Origin: Plicaturopsis crispa FD-325 SS-3
Lineage: Eukaryota; Basidiomycota; Agaricomycetes; Amylocorticiales; Amylocorticiaceae
DNA: 64,000 nt
Assembly: GCA_000827205.1 (NCBI GenBank)
Contig: KN832557.1
Span: 1,062,302-1,126,301, forward strand
Direction: 5' to 3'
How positions within the stretch are numbered: position 1 is the stretch's first letter; every line of letters starts with the position of its first letter. Under the pieces are notes generated by a model. It was given only the letters and a program-made list of their open reading frames with translations. It did not search any database and had not been told where the DNA came from. Of this stretch, positions 45,433 through 56,940 are shown piece by piece. Position numbers and translations under genes: made by a program.

Positions 45433-46185
45433 GCTCAATAACGACGAAGTGGCAGCCGGTAGCTATGCGATTGACTCTGTACCCTATAGCCTATAACGCA
45501 TACTTATGTAGTTCCAGATGGTATGCAATAAGAGGTCACTGAATAAATTGTTGACACGCATATGCTGCGAGAGAGGAAGATGCACCCTCAATTCCAATAT
45601 GATATTCGGGTCACCTGTATATGTCCTCGGGGCTGAGCGCCGAGTATTCCGTCCGTGCAAGGTAGATGACGCGGTACGCGTGCATGCGGACGTGCCTTAC
45701 AGTGGTATGTAAACGCACTTGCATCCATGCCTGTGTCTGGAGTCACGTAGGATCACTGAGATGATCTCACTCACATTGGATAGTAGCAGCCTCGGGGAGT
45801 AGTACGCAGTCCACGCGTGCGAGTAGACATTGCGATTCACGAACAATTCACGAACGTCTAAAGGCTGAATGTGCCGGCCGACACGAACAGCGCAGTGCCT
45901 AAGTACATCCGTCAGTGCTAAAATTCAGTCCACTTTCCTGCCTACCAGTGAAATCGAGGTACGCGTCGAAAAACCACCAGAGGAGCAGGGACTCGAATTC
46001 GAAAGCAAAGCAACGAAAGAGTCGGAAAGACAGCAGTACTATGTGGCTGTGCTAATACTCGAAATTTCCGTCTCAGCCCCGTCCACTGAAACTCTTCGAG
46101 GCACTTTTCTCGTCAGCTCTGCAAAGACTCTAGGACGAACAACATATGTACGCACTCTAAATCGTAGCCCCCAGGAAGACAAGAC
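45433..46185. other. Gap between epoxide hydrolase and GT69 gene
   Basis: A 753 bp stretch. A plus-strand frame at 45869-46189 has random composition and is not called. The right part should be the promoter of the glycosyltransferase gene. Confidence 0.4.
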
Positions 46186-47866
46186 ATGAAGGAACGGTCC
46201 GCAAGTCAAGGGCTCATAGGCCAGCTAAGGCGAATACCGACGCCTTTGGCGCTCGTAATTGGTGTCTGTATAGGCCTGATACTGGCCAGGATTATGCCAT
46301 GGAACATCAACGTGCGTCGTAAAGAAACTCATATTCGACCCAAACTAAAGGCGCATGTAGTCTCGTGTCCAGACATGGCGAGGAGGAAGCGTGCCAGCAT
46401 TCAAATCAGCGCGCCCGTCTACGACAAGGCCTATCGCACTTCCTACAGAGGATCAGCGTTTACGGATCCTGGAATTGTTGACCAAATTATCGCCGCATCA
46501 CACGAAAGAATGCACCCGCAATTCGCAGCCTTTGTATGTCAAACAGGCCCGCGAACGGTACGCGCCGCTGGTGGGACACGACCCACCTTCGAGCTCGTCC
46601 TGGCTGTCTAGTCTCGGACTGAAGCAGCAGCAGCAGCCTTTGAGGCGCGATGTCATGGGCAGCTCGCACAAGTATTTCTTCGGAATCAACCTGTACAACT
46701 CGTTCGACATCATCCCAGACCTCTTTGCGACGCTATTCCGTGTATCCGCCGTCCTCGGATACCACAACGTATTCGTGTCCATTTACGAGAACGGCTCTAC
46801 TGACCAGACCAAGGCACTCCTCCGCATCTTTGACGCCCTCACGCGCTCCGTCGGGATGCGCATCACCATCCGCACCTCGATGCGCACGCGTGGTGCGTTC
46901 AATCACCGCATCGAATACCTCGCCGAGGTGCGCAACACCGCGTTTGTCCCGCTGCACGAGCTGCGCGATGCGCAGAACGAGTACTTCGACACCGTCATCT
47001 TCATGAACGACATCCTGCCCTGCCCTGACGACCTCCTCGAGCTCATCTGGCAGTCCCGCACCAACAACGCCGGCATCACCTGTGCGTCGGACTACATGTA
47101 CCACGACGAGATCGGGGCACCGGTCTTCTACGACAACTGGGTCGCGCGGGATATCAACGGCACCGCGCTCGAGAACGCCCCATTCGAGAACATCTTCCAC
47201 CATCCGTCGTCGAGCGCCCGTTTCGTGCACCATCTGCCCGTGCAGGTGCAGTCGTGCTGGAACGGCATCGCCGTGCTCGATCCTGCGCCGCTGTATGCAC
47301 CACCGCATGTCCGCTTCCGCATGGCACGCATCACCGAGGGCGAATGCTCGGCGTCGGAGTGCAGTCTCATTTGCAACGACTACTGGGAGGCGGGATTCGG
47401 ACGCATCATGATGGTCCCCCGCGTGAAGCTCGCATATGACCGAGTGCGTACTTCCCGTGTTTGCTGTACAATCTCTAACACCCGCTGCAGAAAGTCTTCG
47501 ACATCATACACCCCTCGCGGCGGAACCTGACCGCGATCCGTGGATACTCGCGTCTCGGTGGGCTGCCCGATGACCCGCGCAGCGATCCCCAGGACCGTGC
47601 GTGGTTCGGCCCACACGACCGTCTCTTTACCGACGAGGAGAGCACACCCCTGGAATTTGACGCGGGGCCTGACCATGGTATGCTACTCTATGATCTTGCT
47701 ATCCACCTGCAACTAACTAGACTTAAATACAGTATGGTGTTGGGGCTGGGATGGTGCTGGAGATCTCGACGGGCCCGACGTAGAGCCCATCTGGGAGCGC
47801 ATGTCGAACAAGTCCACACGTCCCGATGCTGTCGACGTTCGGCATGACAGGAGCATCAAGCTATAG
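46186..47866 (+). CDS. Glycosyltransferase family 69, CAP59/CMT1-like alpha-1,3-mannosyltransferase
   Basis: Four exons (46186-46311, 46373-47443, 47491-47677, 47733-47866) sum to 506 codons. A short basic head and one span (ALVIGVCIGLILARIM) give type II Golgi topology. The luminal domain carries RPIALPTEDQRLRILELLTK, KYFFGINLYNSFDIIPDLFA, VFVSIYENGSTDQTKALL, YLAEVRNTAF and the DTVIFMNDILPCPDDLLELI block, typical of GT69 proteins such as cryptococcal Cmt1 and Cap59. Later blocks are ITCASDYMYHDEIGAPVFYD and VQSCWNGIAVLDPAPLY. The family transfers mannose in alpha-1,3 linkage onto surface polysaccharide or glycans. This fungus is unlikely to make a capsule, so wall mannan or glycoprotein glycans are the probable acceptors. 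The first intron was set by frame and homology. Confidence 0.88.
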
Positions 47867-48061
47867 GGCTTGTCACTAGAAGTGCATGCAGGACTGCGGA
47901 TGTGGCATGAATAAGGACTTTAGATGTTTGGGGGGTTTCAGTTTGGGTCGCTATCGAGTATATCATGTCCACTATCCTAATACCATGCTGTTGATTATTG
48001 CATTATGCGAGACAAAACACTAGATGATACAGAAAGCACTATGATTGGGACTGTTACAATG

Positions 48062-49914
48062 TTAATCTTGCATTGCAGCCGCCTGCTGTTGTGCCTTCGA
48101 TGCTTTTACGACTAGGTCTGCTTGTTGCCTACATCTCGAATCAGTATCATAGGGAAGTGTATGAAGTGCGGATCCTACGCACAGTCGCATCCTCAGGAGA
48201 AGCTTCCTGTTCGTACGTTCCATCTCCTTCCCTGCTGCCATAGCACGCGCGAATAGCTCGGCACGCTGGTCAGCCTTTTTAGCGTGGAGAATCTGCGAGG
48301 CGGATGGCGGTCAAGTCACAACTCGCCCACGTTGATTGTTATATAGACAGACCTTGTTCTGGCTGTCGACGCGCGCCTGAATAGCGCCGGACTGGATTAG
48401 CGCAACGACGTGTCGCTCGAGCTCCTCCACGCCCCAGCCAAACGCAGCACCCATACGCTCGAGCCGCACGGTCGCAAAGGGTTGGAAGTACAGTACAACA
48501 GCGCTGTTCGTTATCAGATGTGTGAGGTCGTGTACTTGAGGGGCAAGGTGTATATCGATGTAGTGTCGTGACTGCGAACGTGAATGAGAACCACGGGTAA
48601 TGAGATGGGGGAATGGATCACGCACAGAGAAACGCTCAAGGAGCTCTAAGACAGACTTAAAGTTGCTTCCCATATACGCCTCGAGCAACTCGCGCACGTG
48701 CGGTTCTTGTTCGATATACATACTGAAACTCAAGTTGTCTAGCACTTGCGAGCGGATGGCGGAGCGCGGCAGGCTCGCAAGAGCACTGAGGGCACCGTAC
48801 AGAGCAATATCGCCAGGCGCAACTAGCTGTGTGGTGTGTGTGAGTATTGGGCCTACCGCGCGTGGCGAGTCATTCTCACCTTGCCCACCCAGTCGCCGAG
48901 CTGTGCCGGGGGACCGAGCCGTGCAAAAGTCTGAGCGGCCTTCTCGAAATTACCTTGGCCCATGTACGAAAGTGCAGAGGCGAAGTCGAGCTTGGACTGC
49001 ACTTTTTCGCGGTCCGCGGATTTCTTTGGGACTGCCGAGGCTGTGGCTGCGGGGGTGCCGGCGGCGGGTGCGGCGGAAGCGCTAGCAGCTTCGAGGGCGG
49101 CATCGGCTTTGAATACATAGGTGGGAATGTGGGCATAGTTTTTCTGCTCAATGAGCACCTAGAGGACGCATTGACATTAGCATGTTGAGCCTGGCTGAAG
49201 ATATAAGCAGCACTCACCTCTAGAACAGATAGCGACATTTCGACTATATGGTGGCTTGTGGTGCAGTACTCGCGCGACTTTGTGTAGTGCTTGATCGCAG
49301 TGTTGAACTCGCCCACCGATTTATAGAAGTCACCCAAATCACGATGAGCCATCTAAACCAGCCTCAGAACGCAGTCGCCAGAGAAAATTAGCGAAGAAGG
49401 CTCACTCGTATGCTCTCCTTGATCATACTATTCGCGTATGTCTTGAGCTCAACCTCTAGTTTTGTCCGCTCCGCATTGTTCTTCTGTGTGACCTGATCAA
49501 CCCATGCGGGGTCCAGCGACGCGATCTCCAGCCCTGGAGGTAGTTCCAGCTCAGATGGCAATTGGTCGTATGCCGCCAACGCGGCTTGGAACAATGCTGG
49601 GTCCCGGAGTTGGTGGATGTGCTGCGTCGCGAGTTGCAGCGCCTGTGGCGCTAGTGTTGGGCACACACGGATGATATGGGTGAGGCGGTCTACGACCGTA
49701 CGGCCTGAAAGTGCACATCGGGTTAATGAGGTATTTACTGCCGCTTTATTTCCAAGAGACACGCACCGGTGTAATTAAGGGCATAGGCGTCGAGATCAAA
49801 AGGGTGCGCGTCGTCTACGGGCACGATCTTTGTTTTCCCTGCTGACGGCCCAGGGTTCGAGCTCGTACTCGCGAGACTAGCTGACGGGGCCTCCTCTAGT
49901 ATGTCGATATCCAT
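48062..49914 (-). CDS. CSN1: COP9 signalosome subunit 1 (PCI domain)
   Basis: A multi-exon gene from ATG 49914 ([19 protein letters not shown]) to TAA 48062. Helical repeats begin with [20 protein letters not shown]. The [26 protein letters not shown] junction is typical of CSN1 and its proteasome paralog Rpn7. The second half has [50 protein letters not shown] and the winged-helix end of the PCI domain, [20 protein letters not shown] with [10 protein letters not shown]. An Ala-rich insert of low complexity sits in the middle. CSN1 is a core subunit of the CSN that removes Nedd8 from cullins. Length, spacing and the N-terminal leader favour CSN1 over Rpn7. Confidence 0.88.
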
Positions 49915-50198
49915 GGTCGAGCAATCAAACGGAACAGACGTGCGTGGAAGCCAAGATAAAGCTGGATAACTTGAAGTGGCTGCCAGAATGGCAAGGGGTC
50001 AAACAAATCCTTTTCCGGTCAATTTCTGGTCGACGTGCCCGGACGGGCCGCCTGGCAAGCAGGATAATGGAACATTTGAGGCAAAATACTCCAAAGGGCG
50101 GTTGGAAGGATGTGCTTTAGCACGATCGTTTCGTGTCTACCACCAGTTGCTCGAAAGCATGCATACAACAGAGAAATCCACTATTATGTACGCGATAT

Positions 50199-51925
50199 TC
50201 ACTCGAATCTCTTCCACGCATGTTTTTCGTACTCGACGATTTTGTTCCTGTGTCTCGTCGGGCTATACGGCGAAAGGGCGAAAGTCAGAAAAAGAAACCA
50301 GTAACCAATGACTGACAAAGATACGCACATGACGGGCGCGCGGGGCTCTAAACGACCTCTTTGTTGCAAGCTGAGGAAACGATCACGGAACAAATTACCC
50401 TCGGGCTGGAGATAGTCATCAGTTCCCGAAGAAAGCATGTCTCCAACAAACGCACCTTTAGTTGCCGGAGAGTTTCACTGAGATCTTCACCCAGCTGCAC
50501 ATCGACATTGCCCTCGGGAATCTTGTGCTTCCCTAGTTTATGTCCGACCAGGCCCTGCTTGAGCTTAGCCTGCATAACAAGCTGTCGTTGCAGGCGTTCC
50601 TGCTCCCGTGCGGCGAGCGTCCTGTCAGCCGCGAATCGGAGGGTCTTGACGGTGTTGATCGTAGCCATCATCCGCTTTTTGGCGGCCTTTTCTGCAAGGA
50701 CGCGTTTCTATGATAGAATGAGCGGTCTAGTCATTAAAACGACAGATGAGATTGACATACCTCCGCAAGTCTACGCGCAGCCTTTTGTCTTTGCTGCTTC
50801 GTTTTCCGCTCGGGCAATTTTCGTGGGGCAGAGGAAGCATCCTGCGCTTCGCTACCGTCGTCTTCAAGGTCAACGGCAGGGACGTCCACGACCATGCCGG
50901 GTGGAACGCCTTCGTTTGTCTCGCCCCCCACGAATTTACGAGCGGCTTCCACACGCCTTTTCACCTCTGCCAGTCTTTCTCTCTTCTTCTCCCGCCGCTC
51001 TTCGATCTCATGTGCCTTCAACAGTAGCTCCTGGTGGGCCTGGGCAGGCGGATTGTATGACGTCCCTTGATGAGGCTCAGCTATGGCGGGAATTTCGATG
51101 GTATCGCGGGGCTGTATGAATGGAGGAGCCTATACGAGAAGAGTAGTCGGTAATGATACTGTTCTGAACGTATACCAGAACGCACCTTCACTTTCGCCTC
51201 CTTAGCCTCCTTGGCCGTCGAGAAGCCATCGCCCACCTCCGCCTTAGGAGCTTCCGCCCAAGGGTCGTACCCTCCGCTCTTTTTCACCGCCTCGCTCATC
51301 TCGAGGATCGAGCTTCCGGCGCCGAGCTCGGTTGGATCCACGTAGCTATTGAGCGGTCCTTTGCGAAGGCGTTTCGCGGTGCGCAGAAGCCTATTCTTCT
51401 CGTCACGACTCAAGGAACCCGGTTTTCGCTTATTACTAGGTGTTGGGCGTTCAAAGACGGCGGGGACGGCCGAGCGCTCCGCGAGAATTTTCGTTGATGT
51501 TAATTTCGAGGGAGAGAAACGCGGTAATGTTTGCCGTACTGCAGAACCACACGTCAGCCAAATCCCGTCCGAAGTTTTTCACGGGGATCTTACTGGAGTT
51601 GTCGCCCCTCAGATCGAATATGAAAAGATCGTCGTCGGCTTGCTTTTGCAGTGTCGTCCTGTCATTCCAGTTAGCTACTCCTTCCTCCCTGCGAAATATA
51701 CCCAACTCACCCTGTCACCCTCTCCTCCGCCCGCAGTTCCTCCATCCCAGCCTCGACATCCTCGATGTCCACATTTTTCCTCCATGCCCGTTTGCCCTTC
51801 CGACTGGCCTGATTCCGTTGCGCCGGCGCGCCAACGGACGATTTTACTTTCTTCCCCTTTCCTGCATCCTTGGGCGAGCCCGCCGCTTTCGAAGAGGACT
51901 GCGGTTTCTTGGAGGGGAGAGACAT
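50199..51925 (-). CDS. NOP53: 60S biogenesis factor NOP53
   Basis: From ATG 51925 (MSLPSKKPQSSSKAAGSPKD) to TGA 50199. The N-terminus contains SRKGKRAWRKNVDIEDVE, the most characteristic Nop53/GLTSCR2 motif. A central piece (LSRDEKNRLLRTAKRLRKGP) follows. The rest is a long, highly charged helix-prone region (AHEIEERREKKRERLAEVKR; KTKQQRQKAARRLAE) and the block KHKIPEGNVDVQLGEDLSET. The end is encoded in a separate exon after an 83 nt intron: LEPRAPVM then NKIVEYEKHAWKRFE, conserved in the family. Nop53 is nucleolar; it recruits the exosome through Mtr4 for 5.8S/ITS2 processing and binds the 5S RNP region. CSN1 starts 285 bp downstream on the same strand. Confidence 0.9.
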
Positions 51926-52273
51926 GATGAAAGAGAGATTCGTCGCAAAATAAAATCCAATAAATCTTTAGTGGTACAGATCCGGTAGAGGCTGTTGGAA
52001 AACAAGGACAAACAACGCCTACCAGACTCCTCGGTCCATCTTTGTCTCCGTACTACGCGTCAACGGTCAGTAGTCACTTACACGACTGCTAGAGCACCAT
52101 TTTCTTCAGGATTGCTGGGCCCTTTTCAGAGGCCAGAATTTGATCTTTCAGGTCTGCTAACGGCTGTCACCCAGGTATGAGCTCATGCACCGACTTGAGA
52201 TGGATCATCTAATCTTCAACGGCTTTTACCTGGCACAATTGCAGGAACTTCACAAGGCAAGCTTGGAGACGAC
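51926..52273. other. Gap between NOP53 and the BTB array
   Basis: The right part already resembles the upstream regions of BTB copies 2 and 3 (GTCAG-ATCT-type block, then an AATTGCAGGAACTTCACAAGG stretch), so the duplicated unit begins near 52130. A 5' UTR intron ending in TTGCAG just before the start codon is likely. Confidence 0.45.
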
Positions 52274-53194
52274 ATGAATTTATCCGACCCAGATTCATCG
52301 GGCTCTCGCACGAAACGAAAGCGGACAACGTCTACCGAGCTTTCTAATGATAGTAGCCGGGACATTCCTTCGACGGGACCTAACGTTACGCGTTCAAAAT
52401 CGCGTATCTGGTATCCAGACGGCTCCATCGTTCTCAGCGCAGAGTCCACCATATTTCGCGTCCACCGCAGTATCCTCTCGCAGCACTCTCAGGTTTTCAA
52501 GGACATGCTGGAGTGTGCGCAGCCGGCGCTGGATGAGGAGTCTATCGAGGGATGCCCGGTTGTGCATCTGCCGATGGACTCTGCCGATGATGTGAAGTTC
52601 CTGCTAGAGGCAATATACGACCGTAGGTGCGTACGCACGATCTTTCGCACTGTTTATGGCGTAGGCGCTGATCACGGTCATAGAATATTCGAAATCCACA
52701 AACCACAGCCACTTCCCGTCATCGGCGGCATCCTCCGACTCGCGCGAAAATACGACATCGAGTATCTGCGCAAGCAAGCAGTATCGTACATCACCGACGA
52801 CTACCCGTCCACTCTAGACGACTGGGACGACCTCCGCCTCCAGGACACGCCCCGTATCAACCAATACCCCGGCATGCCTTTAGATCTCATCCGTCTCGCG
52901 CGCGAAAACGACTGCACTCGCTATTCCTCACCGCCGCTCTCCATCTCGACTCAGCAGGCATCTTCGACGGCATCCAGGGCGACGTCGCGCCCCTCGCCCC
53001 AGCGGACCAACGGACCTTCGTGCTGGGTGTGGATAAACTGCGCGCGGCGTGCGAGGCGGCGGTGGTCCGAGCCGGTCCCCGCGTGTACATCGTGTCACTG
53101 CGCGCGGCGGCGGTATTCAAGGCGCACTCAACGGAGACGCAGTTCATCCGTGGCGGTCGTATCTGAATATCGGGATGTGCCCGTCGTGTACTGA
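52274..53194 (+). CDS. BTB/POZ-domain protein, copy 1
   Basis: The first half has the full BTB fold: NVTRSKSRIWYPDGSIVLSA, STIFRVHRSILSQHSQVFKD, CPVVHLPMDSADDVKFLLEA IYDRR. A probable 56 nt intron (52626-52681, ending TCATAG) joins this to IFEIHKPQPLPVIGGILRLA and RKYDIEYLRKQAVSYITDDY, the usual ending in the expanded Agaricomycete BTB family. After RLARENDC the frame differs from copy 2: a 13 nt shortfall there changes the C-terminal third to an Arg/Ser-rich sequence until the stop at 53194. Such proteins often act as adaptors or in transcription. This copy keeps the domain but probably lost its native C-terminus. Function unknown. Confidence 0.65.
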   Translation: MNLSDPDSSGSRTKRKRTTSTELSNDSSRDIPSTGPNVTRSKSRIWYPDGSIVLSAESTIFRVHRSILSQHSQVFKDMLECAQPALDEESIEGCPVVHLPMDSADDVKFLLEAIYDRRCVRTIFRTVYGVGADHGHRIFEIHKPQPLPVIGGILRLARKYDIEYLRKQAVSYITDDYPSTLDDWDDLRLQDTPRINQYPGMPLDLIRLARENDCTRYSSPPLSISTQQASSTASRATSRPSPQRTNGPSCWVWINCARRARRRWSEPVPACTSCHCARRRYSRRTQRRRSSSVAVVSEYRDVPVVY

Positions 53195-53951
53195 GAGCTC
53201 ATGCAGAGGCGCGGGCTGATTTGTGGGACTCGTTGCCTTCGTTCTTTGGCCTACCAGGATGGGAGGATCTAAAGTGACTGACACCGTGAGCTTTTTTCAT
53301 CCCTTCCCTTCAGACTGTGTCCATTACCTAATTCGTGTCTGTCGTTAGATCCTGTGTGTACCCTCCTGTTGCTACTTATACCGACTGTATCGCGTGTACC
53401 CTTTGTTCGCGAGTTCCTTTCAAATATATCTTGCAAGCCTGCGTCGCTGACTGTGTTTTTATTCGTCCTTCCTTGATACGATAAACCATAAAGTGACCGG
53501 TCGACAATACTTAGCAGAGTTTGCACGCCGTTTCGAGCAGCCTGTCCTCTGTGACTCCCCAACCACCATCCCGGCCGGTAGCATCTTCAAGCAAGATGTC
53601 GAGAGCAGGCTGCCGTACGTGCTTACCGTCTCGAAGGATACTTATCCGTACAAGGCGGTCCCGATAGATGAACAGAGGCTCCTTGGGTTAACTGTGCGTC
53701 CTACTTATTCGAATTCTTTGCAAAATTGGCGACACCACTGACATGATCGCTGTTTCCGATTATCATCTTGTGGACGCGTCTTCCTCGCGAGAAAAGACTG
53801 ACGCGTCAACGCGTCAACAGTCAACCGCACGACTGTCAGATCTCCGTTTTGGCACCCAGGTAGGACTTCGTACTTGACATCAATCTGATCTTCAATTAAC
53901 GGCGTTTTACCCACAATTGCAGGAACTGTACAAGGAAAGCGTGGAGGCGAC

Positions 53952-54982
53952 ATGAATCTATCCGACCCAGAATCATCTGGCTCTCGCACAAAACGAAAGC
54001 GGACAACCTCTACTGAGCTTTTCAACGATAGTAGCCGGGACATTCCTTCGACGGGACCTAACGTTACGCGTTCGAAGTCGCGTATCTGGTACCATCGTGC
54101 TCAGCGCGGAGTCCACCATATTTCGCGTCCACCGCAGCATCCTCTCGCAGCTTCAAGGACATGCTCGAGTGCGCGCAGCCGGCGCTCGATGAGGAGGCTA
54201 TCGAGGGATGCCCGGTTGTGCATCTGCCGATGGACTCTGCCGATGATGTGAAGTTCCTGCTAGAGGCAATATACGACCGCAGGTATGTACGCACTACTCA
54301 TCACACGGTCTCTGGCGTAGGCGCTGATCACGGTCATAGGATATTCGAAATCCATAAACCGCAGCCCCTTCCCGTCATCGGCGGCATCCTCCGACTCGCG
54401 CGAAAATACGACATCGAGTATCTGCGCAAGCAAGCAGTATCGTACATCACCGATGACTACCCGTCCACTCTCGACGACTGGGACGACCTCCGCCTCCAGG
54501 AGACGCCCCGTATCAACCAATACCCCGGCATGCCCCTGGACCTCATCCGTCTCGCGCGTGAAAACGACGTGCTAGCTGCCCTACCCTCGCTCTTCCTCAC
54601 CGCCGCCCTCCACCTAGACACCGCCGCCATCTTCGACGGCATCCAGGACTCCGAGGAGGGCGACGTCGCGCCCCTCGCACCCGCGGACCAACGCATCTAT
54701 GTGCTGGGTGTGGATAAACTGCGCGCGGCGTGCGAGGCGGCGGAGCACGCGCGGTGGTCGGAGCCGTTCCCCGCGTGTACTTCGTATCACTGCGCGCGGC
54801 GTCGGATCGTGGCGATATTCAAGGCGCATTCAGAGGAGACGCAGTTTGCGGCACTGGATCCGTGGTGGTCGTATCTGAATATCGGGATGTGCCCATCGTG
54901 TACTGAGCGGTATCCGAGGCGCGGGCTGATTTGTGGGACTCGTTGCCTTCGTTCTTTGGCCTACCAGGATGGGAGGATTTGA
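53952..54982 (+). pseudogene. BTB/POZ-domain gene, copy 2 (BTB core damaged)
   Basis: The start (MNLSDPESSGSRTKRKRTTS) matches copy 1. Two 11 nt deletions, one at the PDGS segment and one at SQHSQV, remove BTB core sequence and break the frame. The rest is intact and reads to a natural stop at 54982: IGGILRLARKYDIEYLRKQA, VLAALPSLFLTAALHLDTAA, then a Cys-containing end (YLNIGMCPSCTERYPRRG) that is probably the ancestral C-terminus. If the 62 nt piece 54089-54150, which begins GTACCA and ends CGCAG, were removed as an intron, the frame would be restored without the BTB beta strands. That is speculative. Copy 2 retains what copy 1 lost and vice versa. Confidence 0.65.
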
Positions 54983-55654
54983 AGTGACTGAGACCGAAAC
55001 CGTGAGCTTTTTTCAGCCCTTCCCTTCGGGCTTTGCGCAATTCCTAATTCGTGTGTTGTTGTTAGATCCCATGTATTTCCGACTGTTGCTACTTATACCG
55101 ACTGTATTGCGTGTACTTTTTGTCCGCCGCAAGTTCCTCTCAGATATATCTTGCAAGCCTGCGTAGGTGACTGTGTTTTTATTCATCCTTCCTCGGTACT
55201 ATAAACTATAAAGTGACCGGTCGACAATACTTAGCAGGGTGTGCACGCCGTCTCGAGCAGCCTGTCCTCATGTCCTCTGTGACTCCCCGACCACCATCCC
55301 GGCCGGTAGCATCTTCAAGCAAGATGTCGAGAGCAGGCTGCCGTACGTTCTTAGCGTCTCGAAGGATACTTATCCGTGCAACGCGGTCCTGATAGACGAG
55401 CAGAGGCTCCTTGGGTTAACTGTGCGTACTACTTATTCTGTGCAGCATTGAAGATATCACTGACGTGATCGCTGTTTCCGATCATCATCTTGTTTCTCGC
55501 GAGAAAAGACTGACGCGTCAACAGTCAATCGCACGACTGTCAGATCTCCGTTTTGGCACCCAGGTAGGACTTCGTACTTGACATCAATCTGATCTTCAAT
55601 TAACAGCGTTTACCCACAATTGCAAGAACTTCACAACGCAAGCTTGGAGACGAC

Positions 55655-56940
55655 ATGAATCTATCCGACCCAGAATCATCTGGCTCTCGCACAAAACGAA
55701 AGCGGACAACCTCTTCTGAGCTCTCCACTGATAGTAGCCGGGACATTCCTTTGACGGGACCTAATGTTACGCGATCGAAATCGCGTATCTGGTACCATCG
55801 TGCTCAGTGCGGAGCCCACCATAGTCCGCGTCCACCGCAGCATCCTCTCGCAGCTTCAAGGATATGCTCGAGTGTGCGCAGCCGGCGAGTCTATCGAGGG
55901 ATGCCCGGTCGTGCATCTGCCGATGACGTGAAGTTCCTGCTAGAGGCGATATACGACCGCAGGTGTGTATATCGCTCGGTCCATGGCGTAGGCGCTGATC
56001 AACGTCGTAGGATATTCGAGATTCACAAACCGCATCCTCCGACTCGCGAGGAAATACGATATACAACATCGAGGATTTGCGCAAGCAAGCAGTACTAGTA
56101 TCGTACATCACCGACTACTCTTGACGACTGGGCGTCCACACTCGACGACTGGACGTCCACTCTTGACGACCTACGCCTCCAGGAGACGCCCCGTACTCCG
56201 CATCCAGGAGACGCCCCGTATCAACCAATACCCCGGCATGCCCCTGGACCTCATCCGCCTCGCGTCGTGCTAGCCGCCCTGCCCTCGTGACGTGCTCGCC
56301 GCCCTGCCCTCGCTCTTCCTCACCGCCACCCTCCATCTAGACACCGCCGCTCTCCATCTCGACACCGCCGCTCTCCATCTCGACACCGCCGCTCTCCATC
56401 TTCGACGGCATCCAGCAGCCATCTTCGACGGCATCCAGGACTCCGAGGCCCTCGCACCGGCGGACCAACGCATCTATGTGCTGGGTGTAGACAAACTGCG
56501 CGCGGCGTGGATAAACCGCGCGCGGCGTGGATGAACTGCGAGGCGGCGTGGATAAACTGCGAGGCGGCGTGGATGAACTGCAAGGCGGAGTGGATGAACT
56601 GCGAGGCAGCGTGGATAAACTGCGAGGCGACGTGGATAAACTGCGAGGCGGCGTGGACAAACTGCGTGCGGCGTGGATAAACTGCGAGGCGGCGTCGGTA
56701 TTCAAGGCGCACGCGGCGGATTCAAGGCGCACTCGGCGGCGGTATTCAAGGCGCACTCGGCGGTATTCAAGGCGCACTCGGCGGATTCAAGGCGCACTCG
56801 GCGGAGAGCGCTGGATCCGTGGCGGTCGTATCTGAATATCGGGATGTGCCCGTCGTGCACAGAGCGGTATCCTCGGATGGCGCAGGCTGACTTGTGAAAG
56901 ACTCGTCGCCTTCGTTCTTTGTGGGATGGGAGGATCTAAA
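55655..56940 (+). pseudogene. BTB/POZ-domain gene, copy 3 (heavily decayed, internally expanded)
   Basis: It starts like the others (MNLSDPESSGSRTKRKRTTS) and has the same two 11 nt deletions as copy 2. It then loses further pieces in the CPVVHLPMD and PQPLPVIGG region. From 56100 it has local tandem expansions: several copies of a CTCGACGACTGG-type word, duplicated GCCCTGCCCTCG words, at least three copies of CTCCATCTCGACACCGCCG, a 21 nt array at 56530-56695, and a GGCGCACTCGGCGG array up to about 56810. No long frame spans it. The end still shows the YLNIGMCPSC-type block at 56830-56870. It is best read as a pseudogene expanding by replication slippage. Confidence 0.75.
56530..56695 (+). 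repeat. 21 nt minisatellite encoding a seven-residue repeat
   Basis: Six successive 21-mers of the form GATRAACTGCGAGGCGGCGTG (R = A or G), then a 20 nt variant and a partial copy. In one frame each unit encodes (V)D-K/E-L-R-G-G, so the array reads VDELRGGVDKLRGGVDELQG and onward. V and L recur with 3-4 spacing. The source is the single GATAAACTGCGCGCGGCG word present once in copies 1 and 2. There is no ATG in that frame nearby. Confidence 0.85.

Noticed and set aside
46733-47308. A 191-codon minus-strand frame
   Set aside because: It overlaps the clearly conserved GT69 exon in antisense; composition is Val/Arg/Asp-rich, typical of a shadow of GC-rich coding sequence.
52526-53194. Antisense and alternative frames within the BTB copies
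   Set aside because: The three-fold repetition creates similar frames in each unit; they follow the duplication and do not show independent conservation.
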